Assembly (NCBI RefSeq): GCF_002295115.1
Contig: NZ_NSFV01000009.1
Location: 124,001 to 188,000 of the forward strand
Direction: 5' to 3'
Length of the DNA: 64,000 nt
Origin: Mesorhizobium sp. WSM4311
Lineage (GTDB): Bacteria > Pseudomonadota > Alphaproteobacteria > Rhizobiales > Rhizobiaceae
The translations under genes and the position numbers were made by a program. The notes under the pieces were generated by a model. The model was given only the letters and a program-made list of their open reading frames with translations. It did not search any database and had not been told where the DNA came from. Positions 34,625 through 42,912 of this stretch are shown in pieces. The first letter of the stretch is position 1. Every line of letters begins with the position of its first letter.

Positions 34625-35563
34625 ATGAAGACCATCGCCAAACTGCTCTGCGGCGCCGCGTTCGCGGCCGCCGCCATCGCGCCGGCATCGGCCAAGGACC
34701 TCAACAAGGTCGGCATCTCGGTCGGCCTGCTCGGCAACCCCTTCTTCGTCGCCACCATCAAGGGCATCGAGGACGCGGCCAAGAAGATCAACCCGAAGGT
34801 CGAGGTGACGTCGGTATCGGCCGACTATGATCTCAACAAGCAGGTCTCGCAGGTCGATTCCTTCATTGCCGCGGGCGTCGACGTGATCATGCTCAACGCG
34901 GTGGACGCCAAGGCGATCGCGCCGGCGGTGAAGAAGGCACAGGCCGCCGGCATCATCGTCGCCGCCTTCGACGTTTCGGCGCCGGGCGCCGACGTCACCG
35001 TGATGACCAACAACGTCAAGGCCGGCGAGGAAGCCTGCCAGTACCTGGTCGATCATACCGGCGGCAAGGGCGACTACGTCATCCTCAACGGTCCGGCATC
35101 GTCGTCGATCCTGGAGCGGGTAAAGGGCTGCAAGAACGTGCTCTCGCAGCATGCCGACATCAAGATCCTGTCCGACGACCAGAACGCCGAAGGTTCGCGC
35201 GACGGCGGCCTGAAAGTGTTCCAGTCGCTGCTCACCCGCTTCGACAAGATCGACGCGGTGTTCGCCATCAACGATCCGACGGCGATCGGCGCCCAGCTTG
35301 CCGCCAAGCAGCTCAACCGCTCGGAATTCATCTTCACCGCGGTCGACGGCGCGCCCGATATCGAAAAGGAGCTCTCGTCCGGCTCCTCGATGATCAAGGC
35401 CTCGGCCTCGCAGGATCCCTATGTGATGGCCGGCCAGTCGCTGACGATGGCGGCCGAGCTGCTTGCCGGCAAGAAGCCGGCTGAGGCCACAGTGCTTCTC
35501 GATCCGAAGCTGATCACAGCCGAGAACCTGAAGGACTACAAGGGCTGGACCGCGGCCCGCTGA
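34625..35563 (+). CDS. Sugar ABC transporter substrate-binding protein, CUT2 type
   Basis: The gene encodes 312 residues. A signal peptide (MKTIAKLLCGAAFAAAAIAPASAKD) would be cleaved after ASA. The mature protein is a periplasmic-binding-protein type I fold with LLGNPFFVATIKGIEDAAKK, VSADYDLNKQVSQVDSFIAAGVDVI and NDPTAIGAQLAA, like ribose and other monosaccharide receptors. AGGAGGA lies about 11 bases before ATG 34625. A strong terminator follows the stop. Confidence 0.9.
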   Translation: MKTIAKLLCGAAFAAAAIAPASAKDLNKVGISVGLLGNPFFVATIKGIEDAAKKINPKVEVTSVSADYDLNKQVSQVDSFIAAGVDVIMLNAVDAKAIAPAVKKAQAAGIIVAAFDVSAPGADVTVMTNNVKAGEEACQYLVDHTGGKGDYVILNGPASSSILERVKGCKNVLSQHADIKILSDDQNAEGSRDGGLKVFQSLLTRFDKIDAVFAINDPTAIGAQLAAKQLNRSEFIFTAVDGAPDIEKELSSGSSMIKASASQDPYVMAGQSLTMAAELLAGKKPAEATVLLDPKLITAENLKDYKGWTAAR

Positions 35564-35573
35564 TCACTCCAAC

Positions 35574-35608
35574 AGGCGCGGCCGGACTTGTCCGGCCGCG
35601 CCTTTCTT
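35574..35608 (+). terminator. Rho-independent terminator after the binding-protein gene
   Basis: A 13-bp perfect stem (AGGCGCGGCCGGA at 35574-35586 with its complement at 35591-35603) with a CTTG tetraloop is followed by TTCTT. It separates the importer from the epimerase gene, which starts 25 bases later. Partial read-through is likely given the shared pathway. Confidence 0.88.
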
Positions 35609-35632
35609 CATCACCGCGAACCGGAGACGATC

Positions 35633-36526
35633 ATGGCGCGCATCGGAATCCATTCTTTCGTCTGGTCGGCAAGCTCGGCACAGAGCGAGCTTGAACGCAC
35701 GCTGGCCAACACCAGGGAGGCCGGCTTCGATCTGATCGAGTTCTCCTATCTCGACCCGGCCAATGTCGACATTGGTGGGCTTGCCAAACGCATCGCCGAT
35801 CTCGGCCTCGGCGTGGCGATCAGCATCGGATTGCCTGGTGGCGGTGACATATCGAGCGCCGACAAGGCGGTCGCCGCGCGGGGCGTCGAGATCCTCAACG
35901 AGACCATCGCGCTGACGCGCGATCTAGGCGGCCGCAAGGTCGCCGGCATCCTGTCGGCAAGCCATGGCCTGCAGGTCGAAGCGCCGACGCGCGACCAGTG
36001 GACCCGCAGCGCCGCAACGCTGGCCAAGGTCGCCGAGACGGCGAAGGCGGCCGGCGTCACGCTCAATCTCGAAATCGTCAACCGCTTCGAAAGCAACCTG
36101 CTCAACACCGCCGCGCAAGGTCTCGCCTTCATCGAGGATACCGGCTCGGACAACATCTTCCTGCATCTCGACACGTTCCACATGAACATCGAGGAAGCCG
36201 ATGTCGGGCTGGCCATCCGCAACGCCGCGGGCAAGATCGGCTATGTCCATATCGGCGAGAGCCATCGCGGCTTCCTCGGCACCGGCAATATCGATTTTGC
36301 AGCGATATTCGATGCGCTGACCGCCATCGGCTATGCGGACGATCTCAGCTTCGAATCCTTCTCGTCGGAGATCGTCGACGAGAACCTGTCGAAGAAGACC
36401 GCCATCTGGCGCAATCTGTGGACCGACAATATGGCGCTCGCCAAGCACGCGCGCGCTTTCATCGGCCTCGGGCTGGAGACGGCGCGGCGCAAGGCGGAAC
36501 TGGTCTCGGCCCGTCACAAGGCGTAG
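35633..36526 (+). CDS. D-tagatose 3-epimerase family ketose 3-epimerase
   Basis: The gene encodes 297 residues of a TIM-barrel sugar epimerase. The four metal ligands of the family are visible as Glu147 (LNLEIVNR), Asp180 (FLHLDTFH), His206 (YVHIGESHR) and Glu241 (LSFESFS). Each is exactly five residues before its counterpart in Pseudomonas cichorii D-tagatose 3-epimerase (152, 185, 211, 246), as I recall that numbering. The enzyme inverts C3 of free ketoses such as D-tagatose/D-sorbose or ribulose/xylulose. GGAGA lies just upstream of ATG 35633. It likely feeds the FGGY kinases and class II aldolase of the cluster. Confidence 0.87.
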   Translation: MARIGIHSFVWSASSAQSELERTLANTREAGFDLIEFSYLDPANVDIGGLAKRIADLGLGVAISIGLPGGGDISSADKAVAARGVEILNETIALTRDLGGRKVAGILSASHGLQVEAPTRDQWTRSAATLAKVAETAKAAGVTLNLEIVNRFESNLLNTAAQGLAFIEDTGSDNIFLHLDTFHMNIEEADVGLAIRNAAGKIGYVHIGESHRGFLGTGNIDFAAIFDALTAIGYADDLSFESFSSEIVDENLSKKTAIWRNLWTDNMALAKHARAFIGLGLETARRKAELVSARHKA

Positions 36527-36666
36527 GGCGGCCGCGGGCGGCAGGCCCCCCGCAGGCGTGATGCCTGGATGCGTAAACGCTTTTCGTTCCCGGGGTGCAT
36601 GCATTGCCCCGGTCCCATGCATCGGCTATCCGACCTCCGCGACACATGAAGCAGAAGGAACCCGGC

Positions 36667-37020
36667 ATGACGAACAAGACGATCCTCAAATTCGGCCCCG
36701 TCGAACACGCGGAAGCCGGCGACCTGCCTGGCTGGGTCGTGGTCGAAGGCCACCCGACCATGCAAACCGCTGTCCAGCACACGACGGAGGACGGCAAGGT
36801 GATGTCGGGAACCTGGCGGGCGTCGCCCGGCACCTATCACGCGACCTACACCGACTATGAGTTCGTGCACATGATCGCCGGCCGCATCATCATCACCCCC
36901 GACGGCGGCACACCGGTCGAAGTCGGCCCCGGCGACGCTTTCGTGGTGGAAGCCGATTTCAAGGGAACCTGGAAGATCATCGAGCCGGTGACCAAGCATT
37001 TCGTCGTCCGGGTGGCCTGA
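36667..37020 (+). CDS. Small cupin-domain protein (DUF861/Cupin_3-like)
   Basis: The gene encodes 117 residues, essentially one beta-barrel cupin. It has GTWRASPGTYHATYTDYEFVHMIAGRIIITPDGG, then VEVGPGDAFVVEADFKGTWKIIEPVTKHFVVRVA, resembling ureidoglycine aminohydrolase-like small cupins of Cupin_3. The metal-binding histidines are only partly present, so catalysis is uncertain. AAGGAA lies upstream of ATG 36667. It trails the epimerase by 140 bases; whether it belongs to that operon is unclear. Confidence 0.75.
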   Translation: MTNKTILKFGPVEHAEAGDLPGWVVVEGHPTMQTAVQHTTEDGKVMSGTWRASPGTYHATYTDYEFVHMIAGRIIITPDGGTPVEVGPGDAFVVEADFKGTWKIIEPVTKHFVVRVA

Positions 37021-37121
37021 GCCGGCCGCCTCGGTTGTGCCAAGCTGGCAGGTCGGCAATGGGCCGACCTGCAAGTGGCGGGGACCATGCGGTTCGATTT
37101 ACAACGCCGTGGCTTTATTTG

Positions 37122-37138
37122 TATCTGATCTGCTGATA
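37122..37138. promoter_or_regulatory. Candidate operator 1 of the arabinoside regulon (TATC-N9-GATA)
   Basis: TATC (37122-37125), a 9-base spacer and GATA (37135-37138) form a dyad about 30 bases before the ArsR-type regulator's ATG, with TG before and CA after extending it. A sequence matching at 15 of 21 aligned positions occurs at 39709-39729. The location suggests autoregulation. Confidence 0.55.
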
Positions 37139-37167
37139 CATAACCCGTGTGACCAGTGCGGGGCCAT

Positions 37168-38094
37168 ATGTCGAATGAAATCATGGTTGTCGATCCGCTT
37201 GAGCGGCTCGACTTGTTGAAGAGCCTGGCGAGCGAGGTTCGGGTCCGGATTCTCGAACTGCTGCACCGCAAGGGGCCGAAAAACGTCAATCAGGTGGCCG
37301 AAGAACTGGGTCTTCCGCAATCGACGATTTCGGCAAACATCCAGGTTCTTGTCGATGTCGGTTTGATCGAGACGAAATCACAGAAGGCGCGCAAGGGAAG
37401 CCAGAAGGTCTGCTATTCGACCTTCTCCGAGCTGGTTGTCGTCTTCAAGGACCGCACCCCGGCGCAGGATCTCGGCGTCATAGAAGTGGCGATGCCGCTT
37501 GGGCTCTATACAAGATGCGAAGTTTCCGCTCCCTGCGGCCTGTGTTCAAAGGACGGCGTCATCGGACTTCTCGATGTGCCCGACACCTTCCTTGATCCCG
37601 ACCGTATGCGGGCCGGGCTGCTGTGGTTCACGCGCGGCTTCGTCGAATACCAGTTTCCCAACAATGCGACGCTTGCCAATGCCAAAGTTGGCGGGCTGGA
37701 GCTGGCGATGGAGCTTTCGTCCGAGGTGCCGGGCACATCGAAGGATTGGCCGTCGGACATCACGGTCGCGATCAACGGACACGAGATAGATACCTGGACG
37801 GCGCCGGCCGACTATGGCGACAAGCGCGGCAAGCATACGCCCGGCTGGTGGAAGCTGGCCGGATCACAGTATGGCGACCTCGCACACTGGCGCGTCACGA
37901 ACAACGGCACCTATCGCAACAACACCAAGGTTTCCAAATGCTCGCTGGCTGATCTGGAGCTCGAGCGGCACCGCTCGATCCGGATACGAATCGGCGTGAA
38001 GGATGATGCCCGTCACCCCGGCGGCATAAACATCTTCGGCAGCGGCTTCGGCAATTACAGCAACGACATCGTCCTGCGCCTGCTGAAGGCCTGA
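37168..38094 (+). CDS. ArsR-type winged-helix regulator with large C-terminal domain
   Basis: The gene encodes 308 residues. Residues about 8-85 form an ArsR-like winged helix (LKSLASEVRVRILELL, VNQVAEELGLPQSTISANIQVL). The remaining 220 residues are predicted beta-rich with many Trp, Tyr and Asn residues, suggesting a sugar-binding jelly roll. They include a cysteine cluster (RCEVSAPCGLC) and HTPGWWKL. Typical ArsR repressors are about 100-120 residues, so the C-terminal domain is the likely sensor. It precedes GH51 and an importer, with similar dyads before three of the genes. ATG 37168 is chosen over GTG 37156. Confidence 0.8.
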   Translation: MSNEIMVVDPLERLDLLKSLASEVRVRILELLHRKGPKNVNQVAEELGLPQSTISANIQVLVDVGLIETKSQKARKGSQKVCYSTFSELVVVFKDRTPAQDLGVIEVAMPLGLYTRCEVSAPCGLCSKDGVIGLLDVPDTFLDPDRMRAGLLWFTRGFVEYQFPNNATLANAKVGGLELAMELSSEVPGTSKDWPSDITVAINGHEIDTWTAPADYGDKRGKHTPGWWKLAGSQYGDLAHWRVTNNGTYRNNTKVSKCSLADLELERHRSIRIRIGVKDDARHPGGINIFGSGFGNYSNDIVLRLLKA

Positions 38095-38159
38095 GAGCAT
38101 ATTTGGCCCTTGACGGGCGGACGAACTCGACCCTTAACTGATCCACGACACGGATATAG

Positions 38160-38174
38160 ATCAGAAAGTCGGAT
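38160..38174. promoter_or_regulatory. Candidate operator 2 of the arabinoside regulon
   Basis: ATC-N9-GAT lies 25 bases before the arabinofuranosidase start. Read on the minus strand, ATCCGACTTTCTGAT matches 12 of 15 positions of ATCCGACCATCAGAT at the site near 39711. The outer T and A of the TATC/GATA dyad are not conserved here. Confidence 0.45.
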
Positions 38175-38198
38175 TGATAATCCGCAGTGGGAGGGATC

Positions 38199-39704
38199 AT
38201 GAAGGCCAGAGTCACGGCGAACGCGGCCTATGCCGTCGCGGATATCGACAAACGCCTTTACGGCTCGTTTCTCGAGCATCTTGGCCGGGCGGTCTACACG
38301 GGCATCTACGAGCCCGGACACCCGCAAGCGGACGCGGAGGGGATGCGCAAGGACGTGATCGAGCTGGTGCGTGCGCTCGACACTCCGATTTGCCGCTACC
38401 CAGGGGGCAACTTCGTGTCCGCCTATAATTGGGAAGACGGCATAGGCCCAAAGGAGAACCGCCCGCGGCGGCTCGATCTTGCGTGGCGCACCACGGAGCC
38501 GAACCTGGTGGGCATCCACGAATTCGCCGACTGGGCCGAAAAAGCCGGCACGGAGATGATGCTTGCCGTCAATCTCGGATCCCGCGGCCTCGACGAGGCG
38601 CGGGCCTTCGTTGAATACGTCAACCACCCGGGCGGCAGCTACTGGTCCGACCTCAGGGCCAAGAACGGACGCGCGCAACCCTGGAACTGCCGCCTCTGGT
38701 GTCTCGGCAATGAAATGGACGGCCCCTGGCAGGTCGGCCACAAATCGGCGAGCGAATACGGCCATCTCGCCAACGAGACCGCCAAGGCCCTGCGCGGCCT
38801 CGACCCGACGGTGGAACTGGTCGTCTGCGGCTCGTCGCATTCCAATATGCCGACCTATCCGCAGTGGGAAGCGACCGTGCTGGAGGCGACCTACGATCAG
38901 GTCGACTACATCTCTCTCCACATGTATTTCGAGAACTACGAGAAGAATACGGCCGAATATCTCGCTCTTCCGGCCAAGCTCGACCGGTACATTGGCACGG
39001 TCGCGGGGATCATCGACTACGTGAAGGCCAAGACCCGCTCGAAGCGGGACGTGAAGATCTCCTTCGACGAGTGGAACGTATGGTACCATCAGCGCAAGCA
39101 GGACGCCGCGCGCATGCGCAGCTGGGACTGGCCGGAAGCTCCCAGGCTTCTGGAGGATATCTACAATTTCGAGGACGTGCTGCAGGTCGGCTGCATCCTC
39201 AACACCTTCATCCGCCGGTCGGATGTTGTTCGCATCGCCTGCATTGCGCAGCTGGTGAACGTTATCGCGCCGATCATGACCGATCCCGGCGGCAGCGCCT
39301 GGAGGCAGACGATCTACTGGCCTTTCATGCTGGCCTCCAGGCACGGCCGCGGCACCGCGCTGCAGCTCGCGGTCGAGGTCCCTACCTATGACGCGGCCGC
39401 GGCCGACAAGGTGCCATGGCTCGACATAGCAGGCGTGCACGATTCGAACGCCGGCACGCTGACCTTCTTCGCAATCAACCGGCATGGGTCCGAGACGATA
39501 GAGGCCGAAATCGCCCTCGAGCGGTTCGCCGCCAAGTCCATCGAGCATACGATCATCCGTCATGACGATCTCGAGGCCTGCAACACGAAGGAGGCGCCGG
39601 ACAACGTATCACCGGTCAAAGGCAATGGGGCAACGCTCAGCAGCAAGGGAATGACGCTGAACTTGCCGCCGCACTCCTATTCGATGGTGCGCGTGACGCT
39701 CTGA
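38199..39704 (+). CDS. Alpha-L-arabinofuranosidase, GH51 family (cytoplasmic)
   Basis: The gene encodes 501 residues with no signal peptide, so it acts on imported arabinosides. A (beta/alpha)8 barrel carries the acid/base Glu172 in WCLGNEMDGPWQ and the nucleophile Glu291 in ISFDEWNVWY. The C-terminal beta domain ends with LNLPPHSYSMVRVTL. RYPGGNFVSAYNWEDGIGP is the typical GH51 substrate loop. GGGAGGG lies just before ATG 38199. It releases L-arabinose from oligosaccharides brought in by the importer encoded downstream. Confidence 0.92.
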   Translation: MKARVTANAAYAVADIDKRLYGSFLEHLGRAVYTGIYEPGHPQADAEGMRKDVIELVRALDTPICRYPGGNFVSAYNWEDGIGPKENRPRRLDLAWRTTEPNLVGIHEFADWAEKAGTEMMLAVNLGSRGLDEARAFVEYVNHPGGSYWSDLRAKNGRAQPWNCRLWCLGNEMDGPWQVGHKSASEYGHLANETAKALRGLDPTVELVVCGSSHSNMPTYPQWEATVLEATYDQVDYISLHMYFENYEKNTAEYLALPAKLDRYIGTVAGIIDYVKAKTRSKRDVKISFDEWNVWYHQRKQDAARMRSWDWPEAPRLLEDIYNFEDVLQVGCILNTFIRRSDVVRIACIAQLVNVIAPIMTDPGGSAWRQTIYWPFMLASRHGRGTALQLAVEVPTYDAAAADKVPWLDIAGVHDSNAGTLTFFAINRHGSETIEAEIALERFAAKSIEHTIIRHDDLEACNTKEAPDNVSPVKGNGATLSSKGMTLNLPPHSYSMVRVTL

Positions 39705-39709
39705 GTTAA

Positions 39710-39726
39710 TATCCGACCATCAGATA
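39710..39726. promoter_or_regulatory. Candidate operator 3 of the arabinoside regulon (TATC-N9-GATA)
   Basis: TATC (39710-39713), a 9-base spacer and GATA (39723-39726) lie just after the arabinofuranosidase stop and 93 bases before the binding-protein start. The extended form reads TATCCGA-N3-TCAGATA. It closely matches the site before the ArsR-type regulator. Confidence 0.55.
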
Positions 39727-39818
39727 CATACCGTAAAATCCGTTGCAGGCGGATTGGTTTGGTGTAGCATTGAAACGTTCAAGGCGGATCTAACCGCCGT
39801 ACTCGGGAGGAAGCTGAG

Positions 39819-41093
39819 ATGAACTTTCGCAGGATGATGGCCATAGCGGTGGTTGCGGCCGGAGGAATTTGGGCCGTCGCGGCCCAGGCCGAAGAAACCG
39901 TCATGTGGTGGGATTTCCTCGGCGGCGGCGACGGTGTGCGCATGAAGCAGATGATCGCCGACTTCAACACCGCTCACGCCGGCAAGATCAAGATCGACGC
40001 CACGACGCTGGAGTGGGGCACGCCCTTCTACGCGAAGGTGCAGACCTCGGCGGCGGTCGGTGAGGCGCCAGACGTCATGACCTACCACGCCAGCCGCATC
40101 CCCCTGGCGGTGAGCCAGGACATTCTACAAGAAATCACCGCCGACGACATGAGCAAGATGGGCCTCTCGGCCTCGGACTTCGCCGAGACGACGATGGGCG
40201 CCGTGACGGTCGACGGCAAGCAATACGCAGTGCCGCTCGATACCCATCCGATCGTCCTGTATTACAATCGCGCCCTTCTGAAGAAGGCAGGCGTGCTCGG
40301 CGACGACGGCCGTCCCATGGGCATGAAAAACAAGGAGGAATTCACCGCGACACTGCAGAAGCTGAAGGATGCCGGCGTCGAGTTCCCGCTGGGCAGCGTC
40401 ACCGCCGACGGCAACTTCATGTACCGCACCATTTACTCGCTGGTGTGCCAGCAAGGCGGCGAGCTTCTGACGGGCAACGAGTTCCTCGCCGGCGACAACG
40501 GCAAGAAGCTGGCGAACGCATTGACAGTCCTGCAAGGGTGGACGAAGGCCGGGCTGCAGTCGACCTACACGGACTATCCCGCAACCGTCGCCCTGTTCAC
40601 CTCGGGCAAGGCCGCAATGATGATCAACGGCGTCTGGGAAGTTCCCACGATGACCGACCTCGCCAAGCAAGGCAAGCTGTTCGACTGGGGCGCCGTCGAG
40701 ATCCCGGTGATCTTCGACAAGCCATGCACGTATGCGGACAGCCATTCGTTCGCAATCCCGAAGAACAAGGGCAAGGAGATCAGCCCGCAAAAGCGTGCCG
40801 CCGTTCTCGAGGTGATCTCATGGATGGACAAGCACTCGCTGTTCTGGGCGACGGCAGGCCACATCCCGGCGTACAAGCCAGTCACCGAGACGGCCGAATA
40901 CAAGGCAATGCAGCCCAATGCGACCTACTCGACGCTGACGGCCAACATGATCTTCGATCCGAAGTCGACCAAGGCCGGTGTCGCCGGGCCGATCTTCGAC
41001 ATCATGTCCAATTATTTCGTGCCGACCCTCAACGGCGAGATGGACCCAGGCGAGGCGGTGAAATCCATCAAGGAAGAGCTGAACAGCATGTAG
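39819..41093 (+). CDS. Sugar ABC transporter substrate-binding protein, CUT1 type
   Basis: The gene encodes 424 residues. A Sec signal peptide ends near AAQAEETV. The mature protein is a type II extracellular solute receptor (VMWWDFLGGGDGVRMKQMIADFN, ALLKKAGVLGDDGRP, FTSGKAAMMINGVWEVP), typical for oligosaccharides. GGGAGGAAG lies 7 bases before ATG 39819. It probably binds arabino-oligosaccharides hydrolysed by the GH51 enzyme. A GC-rich hairpin separates it from the permease genes. Confidence 0.9.
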   Translation: MNFRRMMAIAVVAAGGIWAVAAQAEETVMWWDFLGGGDGVRMKQMIADFNTAHAGKIKIDATTLEWGTPFYAKVQTSAAVGEAPDVMTYHASRIPLAVSQDILQEITADDMSKMGLSASDFAETTMGAVTVDGKQYAVPLDTHPIVLYYNRALLKKAGVLGDDGRPMGMKNKEEFTATLQKLKDAGVEFPLGSVTADGNFMYRTIYSLVCQQGGELLTGNEFLAGDNGKKLANALTVLQGWTKAGLQSTYTDYPATVALFTSGKAAMMINGVWEVPTMTDLAKQGKLFDWGAVEIPVIFDKPCTYADSHSFAIPKNKGKEISPQKRAAVLEVISWMDKHSLFWATAGHIPAYKPVTETAEYKAMQPNATYSTLTANMIFDPKSTKAGVAGPIFDIMSNYFVPTLNGEMDPGEAVKSIKEELNSM

Positions 41094-41101
41094 GGCTCAA
41101 A

Positions 41102-41134
41102 GGCTGGGACCGCCCGCCCAGGGCGGCCCCAGCC
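41102..41134 (+). promoter_or_regulatory. Intercistronic hairpin between binding protein and permease genes
   Basis: GGCTGGG and CCGCCC (41102-41115) pair with GGGCGG and CCCAGCC (41121-41134), leaving one A-C mismatch and a 5-base loop. There is no T tract. It lies 9 bases after the binding-protein stop and 18 bases before the first permease start, suiting a role in raising receptor-to-permease ratio. Confidence 0.65.
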
Positions 41135-41151
41135 GTGTTCGAGGAAGAGCC

Positions 41152-42036
41152 ATGCTTCGCAACTCCCGCACTGAACGTCTTGTCGCGCTGGTGCTGGTCG
41201 CTCCCTTCCTGGCGATCTACCTGCTGGCGTTCGTCTATCCGACGGTCCAGATGTTTCGCATCTCCTTCACCGATGCGCCGCTGATCGGCACGGGGCGGTG
41301 GGTCGGTCTCGACAACTACCTGCGGCTCGACAACGACCCGATGTTCCGGCGCGCGCTCTGGAATACCGCCTACTTCGTGGTGATGACGGTCGTCCCCGGG
41401 ACACTCATCGCCCTGCTGATCGCGCTTGGCGTTTCACGTCTCAAGGGCCGGTTCCAGGCGATCGTGCTGGCGCTGTTCTTCCTGCCCTACATACTGCCGG
41501 TGTCCGTCGTCTATCTGATCTGGGACTGGACGCTGAATTTCCAGTTCGGGATCGCGATGCATGTGCTGGACTGGCTGGGAATCCCGCGCGTGCCGGTCTT
41601 CAAGTCGCGCGTCTGGTTCTTGCCTGCGGTGGCCGGGGTGACGATCTGGTGGACCGCGGGCTTCTCGATCCTCCTCTTCCTCGCCGGATTGCGGTCCATA
41701 CCAATGGAGATCTACGAAGCCGCCGCACTCGACAACTCGACGCGATGGACGACCTTCCGGCGTATCACCTGGCCCCTGCTGTGGCCGATCACCTCGCTGG
41801 TATTCACCATTCAGCTCATCCTGCAGCTCAAGATCTTCGATCAGGTCTATCTGTTCTCGATAGGCGGCCGGCCGAACGACAATATGGTGCTTGTCTACTA
41901 CGTCTTCCAGAAGGCCTTCCAGCAGAACCAGGGAGGCAGGGCGGCGGCTGTCGCCGTCACCCTCTTCGTGCTCGTGGTGGTCGTCTCGGTCCTGCAATTC
42001 CAACTGCTCCGGTTTGCCGAAAGGCGGCGCCGATGA
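41152..42036 (+). CDS. Sugar ABC transporter permease, CUT1 type (MalF/UgpA-like)
   Basis: The gene encodes 294 residues with six predicted membrane segments beginning at about residue 10 (LVALVLVAPFLAIYLLAFVYPTVQMF). The EAA loop EIYEAAALDNSTRWTTFRRITWPLLWP contacts the ATPase. ATG 41152 follows GAGGAAGAG. The stop overlaps the next permease start (ATGA). It forms the heterodimeric channel with that protein. Confidence 0.9.
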   Translation: MLRNSRTERLVALVLVAPFLAIYLLAFVYPTVQMFRISFTDAPLIGTGRWVGLDNYLRLDNDPMFRRALWNTAYFVVMTVVPGTLIALLIALGVSRLKGRFQAIVLALFFLPYILPVSVVYLIWDWTLNFQFGIAMHVLDWLGIPRVPVFKSRVWFLPAVAGVTIWWTAGFSILLFLAGLRSIPMEIYEAAALDNSTRWTTFRRITWPLLWPITSLVFTIQLILQLKIFDQVYLFSIGGRPNDNMVLVYYVFQKAFQQNQGGRAAAVAVTLFVLVVVVSVLQFQLLRFAERRRR

Positions 42037-42875
42037 ACGCCATGGCAGCGAAACGCTGGAACGTCTGGGGCGGGATTATCACGGCGCTGACGCTCGTCTG
42101 GGCCATCCTGTGGGCGTTCCCGCTCTATTGGGGCGTGATCTCATCGCTCAAACCGGACGACGAGGTCATCCGGCCTTACATCGAACTCTGGCCCGAGACG
42201 CCGACGCTGGAGAACTACATTGACGCCCTGACCACCACCCAGATCGGCGCCTGGTACGTCAATTCGGTGGCGGTCGCGGTCGGCGTGACGATCATCACCA
42301 TCTTCATCTCGATGCTGTGCGGCTACGCGATCTCGCAGTTGCGGTTCCCGGGGCGGATCGCGCTGTGGTATTTGATCCTCGCCTCCTTCATGGTGCCGAC
42401 TTCGGCGCTGATCATCAATCATTTCGTGCTGGTCGCCAACCTTGGCCTGCTCAACAGCTGGGCCGGGATCATGTTGCCGCAGCTCATCCACCCCGTCATC
42501 ATCATCGTGTACAAGCAGTTCTTCGACCAGGTTCCGAAGGACTTCCGCGAGGCCGCGGTCATGGACAATGCGTCTGAATTCGGGATCCTCTTCAAGATCT
42601 ACATGCCGATGAACTGGGGGGTAACGACGGCGCTGTCGATCGTCTGCTTCATCTGGACGTGGAATGCGTTCTTATGGCCGTTCCTCTCGGTGACCCGCAC
42701 CGAGATGATGACGATCACCGTCGGCATCACGCAGGTCAATGACGCCTTCGGTGTCTACTACGCGCGCCAGCTGTCGGCAGCCGTACTGGCCGGCCTTCCG
42801 GTGGCACTGGCCTACCTCTTCTTCCAGCGCCGGGTAACCGAAGCGATAACGCTCTCGGCAGGCATCAAGGGCTAA
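42033..42875 (+). CDS. Sugar ABC transporter permease, CUT1 type (MalG-like)
   Basis: The gene encodes 280 residues with six membrane segments. The EAA loop is DFREAAVMDNASEFGILFKIYMPM, and the C-terminal FFQRRVTEAITLSAGIKG is typical of MalG-class permeases. It begins in the ATGA overlap with the other permease. The 37-base gap after its stop separates it from the convergent ATPase gene. Confidence 0.9.
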   Translation: MNAMAAKRWNVWGGIITALTLVWAILWAFPLYWGVISSLKPDDEVIRPYIELWPETPTLENYIDALTTTQIGAWYVNSVAVAVGVTIITIFISMLCGYAISQLRFPGRIALWYLILASFMVPTSALIINHFVLVANLGLLNSWAGIMLPQLIHPVIIIVYKQFFDQVPKDFREAAVMDNASEFGILFKIYMPMNWGVTTALSIVCFIWTWNAFLWPFLSVTRTEMMTITVGITQVNDAFGVYYARQLSAAVLAGLPVALAYLFFQRRVTEAITLSAGIKG

Positions 42876-42912
42876 AGCGCGTCGCGTGGAACCGGATTTA
42901 GGCTCGGCAGGT

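Noticed and set aside
36571..36586. LacI-type operator-like sequence (GTAAACGCTTTT) before the cupin gene
   Set aside because: Only one half fits a palindrome and there is no LacI-type regulator in the window.
36590..36612. Hairpin CCGGGG...CCCCGG as terminator of the epimerase gene
   Set aside because: The stem has only six Watson-Crick pairs plus two wobbles and no T tract, so the evidence is too thin.
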